Assembly: GCA_035578155.1 (NCBI GenBank)
Contig: JAPWDM010000011.1
Coordinates: 17,846,185 to 17,910,184 of the forward strand
DNA: 64,000 nucleotides
Direction: 5' to 3'
DNA from: Brachynemurus nebulosus
Lineage: Eukaryota; Arthropoda; Insecta; Neuroptera; Myrmeleontidae
A model generated the notes under the pieces. That model saw only the letters and a list, made by a program, of their open reading frames with translations, searched no databases and had not been told where the DNA came from. Shown piece after piece: positions 61,701 through 64,000 of the stretch. Position 1 is the stretch's first letter. Each line of letters opens with the position of its first letter. The position numbers and the translations under genes are program-made.

Positions 61701-62017
61701 TCGCCAATGTCACTTACTGTGGCATCACTCATTGGACTATTAGTGCTAGTTTTATCATCGAAATCTATGTAGCCGTTGTGCAAATTGATGTTATCAGTTT
61801 GTTCACTTTGCAAAGAACTTGTCGAAGGACTTGGAATATTTTCATCAGTCATATTATCTGAGGTGATTTTCATAATCATAGGAGTTGACATAATCGAATT
61901 TAATTCCGAATCCAAAGAACTTGTCGAAGGACTTGGAATATTTTCATCAATCATATTATTTGAGGTACTTTTCATAATCATAGGAGTTGACGTAATCGAA
62001 TTTAATTCCAAATCCAT
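52599..62017 (-). CDS. HELLS: Lymphoid-specific helicase HELLS/LSH (DDM1-type SNF2 remodeller)
   Basis: Eight exons: 62017-61461, 61144-61080, 58762-58656, 58585-58179, 57464-57089, 54520-53897, 53826-53667, 52789-52599. All junctions are GT/AG and in phase, giving 828 residues (human HELLS 838). A coiled-coil N-terminus with [12 protein letters not shown] precedes [12 protein letters not shown], then the Walker A DEMGLGKT (256-263), DEAQ (365-368), [10 protein letters not shown] (389-398), the C-lobe with HPYLI and [16 protein letters not shown], and motif [13 protein letters not shown] (719-729). The C-terminus [11 protein letters not shown] matches HELLS rather than other SNF2 groups. The family slides nucleosomes in the nucleus, with CDCA7, to allow DNA methylation of repeats. 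Complete and apparently functional. Introns hold many MITEs. Confidence 0.95.
53275..53612. repeat. Dispersed repeat in HELLS intron 7
   Basis: Reverse-oriented copy of the repeat in the BTB gene's intron 2 (29785-30049 and 31195-31290), here uninterrupted. It defines the original length as about 340 bp. Confidence 0.7.
53667..53826 (-). CDS. HELLS: HELLS exon 7 (motifs V-VI)
   Basis: Encodes [17 protein letters not shown] and [19 protein letters not shown]. Contains the arginine-finger motif. Ends phase 1 before GTAAGA. Confidence 0.95.
53897..54520 (-). CDS. HELLS: HELLS exon 6 (helicase C-lobe)
   Basis: 624 nt, phase 0 at both ends. Starts [20 protein letters not shown], the insertion region typical of HELLS, then [71 protein letters not shown] and DSDW. 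Confidence 0.95.
55110..55417. mobile_element. Palindromic MITE, copy 3, in HELLS intron 5
   Basis: ATGCCTTTTACACAATCAAT at the left and ATTGATTGTGTAACAGGCAT at the right. It is an almost continuous palindrome of 308 bp with a TTTTTTTGTCACTTAATGAC centre, and represents the uninterrupted form of the family. Confidence 0.85.
57089..57464 (-). CDS. HELLS: HELLS exon 5 (motif III, RRLKKDV)
   Basis: Acceptor after a T-rich tract. Encodes [20 protein letters not shown], then [14 protein letters not shown] and [19 protein letters not shown]. Ends phase 0 at CGG|GTAAGT. Confidence 0.95.
57814..58111. mobile_element. Palindromic MITE, copy 4, in HELLS intron 4
   Basis: AGGGTGTCTACACAATCAAT at the left and ATTGATTATGTAGACACCCT at the right; same internal GTGACGTTGAATGGAACTTT block as the other copies. 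Confidence 0.85.
58179..58585 (-). CDS. HELLS: HELLS exon 4 (motifs I to II)
   Basis: Encodes [51 protein letters not shown] and [12 protein letters not shown]. Ends phase 2 at CATAT|GTAAGT. DEAQ replaces the DEGH seen in the vertebrate protein, a usual variation for SNF2 motif II. Confidence 0.95.
58656..58762 (-). CDS. HELLS: HELLS exon 3 (motif Q region)
   Basis: 107 nt, ends phase 0 at AAA|GTAAGC. Encodes [20 protein letters not shown], the conserved entry into the SNF2 ATPase. Confidence 0.92.
58849..59111. mobile_element. GC-rich-ended MITE in HELLS intron 2
   Basis: GACACCAGGGCGGCGACA at the left is mirrored by TGTCGCCGCCCTGGTGTC at the right, extending into the GGTxGGTTGG region. 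The left-end motif occurs twice (58849 and about 58908). Confidence 0.7.
59630..59869. mobile_element. Palindromic MITE, 240 bp, in HELLS intron 2
   Basis: TAACGTAAAAGCCCCCATTA and TGGAACGGTAT at the left are mirrored by ATACCGTTCCA and TAATGGGGGCTTTTACGTTA at the right; the arms go on to the GTTTTGACATTTACAT region. Confidence 0.8.
60030..60290. repeat. Tandem-type duplication, period about 146 bp
   Basis: CTAGGAATCAGATCGCATAA at 60048 recurs as CTAGGAACCAAACTGCATAA at 60194, each followed by TTTCTGA, an AATAGTTC block and GTTATGCC-CTTGGTGCAA. ACAGACGGACAGAC follows the second unit. It is an old interspersed repeat in HELLS intron 2. Confidence 0.6.
60592..60840. repeat. Dispersed C-rich repeat, copy 2
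   Basis: Same orientation and word order as 8200-8425: CGGCGACCTTTTTTGTTTTG, GTCAGCTGTA, GCCGCCCC blocks and a terminal run before GGAGCGGGCCCTG. The overlapping frames on both strands are repeat by-products. Confidence 0.65.
61080..61144 (-). CDS. HELLS: HELLS exon 2
   Basis: 65 nt, acceptor ATTTTAG, donor AAAG|GTAATG. Encodes [20 protein letters not shown], the basic linker before the helicase core. The phase fits both neighbours. Confidence 0.85.
61461..62017 (-). CDS. HELLS: HELLS exon 1 (N-terminus, coiled coil)
   Basis: Starts at the ATG at 62017 and ends phase 2 at AATAG|GTAAAA. Residues 2-35 and 36-69 are a tandem duplication ([11 protein letters not shown] in both). A charged helix follows ([20 protein letters not shown]), then [12 protein letters not shown], a HELLS-typical segment. 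Confidence 0.9.
61811..62014 (-). repeat. HELLS: Tandem duplication, 2 x 102 bp, in HELLS exon 1
   Basis: Units 62014-61913 and 61912-61811 encode 34 residues each, in frame, both ending [11 protein letters not shown] and both with STPMIMK. Differences are single substitutions, so the duplication is recent. It lies in a disordered Ser/Thr/Pro-rich part. Confidence 0.9.
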
Positions 62018-62019
62018 TT

Positions 62020-62770
62020 TTATCAGATGTTTAACTAAAACAGTTCAATTTCACTAACAATAAGACATGTTTATAAAATGTACGTGCATTTATAATGCAA
62101 ATATTTAATTAATTAGATCAAAAGGAAATCAATAAAAATGGCAAAGATCTTTTGTAATCTGACAAATAATTTTTATTACATATTTTTTTTAGAATTATTT
62201 TACTCACAACTAACTATCAACCCTCAAAAATATCTAATAATTTTATATTTTTACCTGTGTACATCAAACACAACCACTAAAGAAAGAATTATGAATAAAA
62301 ACTAGATTCTTTTCAAAAAGAATATCCCCTTTCGTGTACAAAATAAATTTAATAATAGTCCTTTTATAAACGGTACGTAAAATACAACACATTTGCCATA
62401 TTAATTTTGTATTTATTCAAAGGTATTGAGCATGTGTTCGCACATTCTGTTGTCAAATAGTTTCGCGCCAAAATATACGTAATCTATCCTTGAATTGTTG
62501 AACGCACGATCGGGAGATGGAAGAATTACGTCATCTTCATAATTAAATGGTGGGGAAATTTAAATGTATTATAATTGTAATAATTTAAGATGAATGATTT
62601 CATTATTATGGGTACGATAGGCACGTTAGGTATGTTTGAATAAAATATGTAATAGAAAACATAAAATAATATTATTGTTTTTAATTAATTTATAATAAAC
62701 ACGATAAACGTTACATACATAACTACCAAGATTTGTATATGAACCATAAATACGATATGTATTTATTGTT
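62020..62770. other. Upstream region of HELLS
   Basis: Presumably contains the HELLS promoter and 5' UTR. No TATA box or initiator can be assigned in this AT-rich sequence. Confidence 0.35.
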
Positions 62771-62777
62771 ATAACAA

Positions 62778-63096
62778 TGCTGGCGTTCCAGACGAAAATT
62801 TTGTTAGCCTAACGTCAGCTAACGGAGCTTTCACCGTTACAAACCAGAGGGCACGCATTCAAAAATTAATGCATGTTAAATATTTTCTCACGGTTTTTCA
62901 CGGTATAAATACTTAATTTCTGAAGTACAACCACATTTAAAAATTATGGAATAAAAATAATCAGTCACCATGTTAGAAATTGTTGTTTAATATATAATGT
63001 ATATTAATTTTTTGAATGTGCGCCCTCTAGTTTGTAACGGTGAAAGCTCCGTTAGCTAACGTTAGGCTAACAAAATTTTCGTCTGGAACGCCAGCA
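62778..63096. mobile_element. Palindromic MITE, 319 bp, upstream of HELLS
   Basis: TGCTGGCGTTCCAGACGAAA at the left and TTTCGTCTGGAACGCCAGCA at the right are perfect inverses; high identity continues for about 90 bp each side through TTTTGTTAGCCTAACGT and GGAGCTTTCACCGTTACAAA. Confidence 0.85.
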
Positions 63097-63206
63097 ATGA
63101 TATATATTTTATAACAATTGATCTTACATCAACGTGCTTATAAGTTCAAATTATTAATATAATTTTATATATATTTTTGAGCGTTATTGTAAAGTCTATT
63201 GTTCAA

Positions 63207-63240
63207 TTTAACACTTTAAATGATTAAGACGAGTTAACCT
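63207..63240. repeat. End fragment of the dispersed repeat
   Basis: TTTAACACTTTAAATGATTA followed by AGACGAGTTAAC is the reverse of 31256-31290. Confidence 0.6.
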
Positions 63241-63576
63241 AGAGGGGAAACTGTCCATAAGAACTAATGTAAAATCGTAGTATACGAGTTTCAGCGCCTC
63301 TACCGAGTAAGGCTTTCACGAAAATCCAAAACCAGAATATTTTCTTATAAATGACTGTGGAATTTATAATAAAATATATATTAATATATATTAATAAGTG
63401 TATATTAATCTGTTTTGTTATAAATTTTGTAATTCAACTACCTCGTTACACCCGTAAAGACCGACAAACTTTATAGTTGGTTGCCACAGACTCAAGATGT
63501 CACTAAAAACATATTTCAGTTTCTCCTTTATCCCATATAGGGATGTCGTTTTTTTAAAAAAAAAATTCGATTTTTG

Positions 63577-63654
63577 AATCGATTCGTAATTGCCAACAAA
63601 AGAATCGATACTTAAATTATCGATTGTATTCAAAATCGATTCCAAGAAATCGAT
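63577..63654. promoter_or_regulatory. Cluster of five ATCGAT sites
   Basis: ATCGAT occurs five times within about 80 bp, mostly as AATCGATTC. It could be a regulatory cluster (DREF/BEAF-like sites contain CGATA) or the core of a repeat. The minus frame across it has no domain. Confidence 0.35.
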
Positions 63655-64000
63655 TCAAATTTGCTGTTGCAAAAGTGGCGGTAATTTTTAAGTAAAAATT
63701 TATAAATCATAAACAAATATTTTACAAATATGGAATACCATAAAGTAACGCTCAAATCTATTAATATTAAAAATTTATAATTCAGAAAGATGAACTTTCG
63801 AAATCTTTTAAGAAGAAAAATATTAAGCGTGTACATACTTAATTACCAACATTTTTTTAGAATTTTATTCTATGATATAGAGATGAATCACAACATCACA
63901 ACAAAATTGACAATTTTTGTTTTCATTTGATATAAAAATGTTTGATATAAAAATATTAAAATGACTCATTTGAAAAATAAAGTTTTGTCCCATATAAAAG

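Overview
The window is nuclear DNA from an insect-like eukaryote: very AT-rich, intron-bearing genes with GT/AG splice sites, and dense small DNA transposons. It is probably not a higher fly, because it carries a complete HELLS/LSH gene, a family reported lost in Drosophila. A sap-sucking or other non-dipteran insect is my guess; the order cannot be fixed from this sequence.

Two genes are well supported. The first, on the plus strand (26271-40724), encodes a BTB/POZ transcription factor of the insect TTK/Broad/Abrupt class. It has two BTB exons, a long acidic linker exon, a 57-nt cassette exon, and two mutually exclusive 3' ends. One end (35299-35600) adds a putative Myb/SANT-like (zeste/MADF-like) domain; the other (40246-40724) adds two C2H2 zinc fingers. 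All junctions are phase-compatible. The second, on the minus strand (62017-52599), is an eight-exon SNF2-family helicase that assembles into an intact 828-residue reading frame matching HELLS/LSH/DDM1. The two genes are tail to tail, and nothing indicates that they act in one pathway.

The left end (1-900) holds a broken THAP-domain fragment and an opposing fragment resembling the region before a SWIM finger. A 335-bp-TIR element at 1967-3040 encloses a CXC (tesmin/TSO1-like) coding fragment. From about 3.8 to 26 kb I see no conserved gene. That stretch is piggyBac-like MITEs with TTAA duplications, a TA-flanked MITE, three copies of a TA-microsatellite-bearing TIR repeat, a 1.2-kb palindrome, and nested insertions.

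Introns and intergenic DNA from 27 to 63 kb contain hAT-like elements (one with a decayed transposase C-terminus), a deleted mariner, four copies of a palindromic MITE, and several 'Russian-doll' structures in which one TIR element sits in the loop of another. No rRNA, CRISPR or bacterial-type operon was seen, and I recognised no tRNA by eye. Most remaining short open frames are AT-rich or repeat-derived noise.
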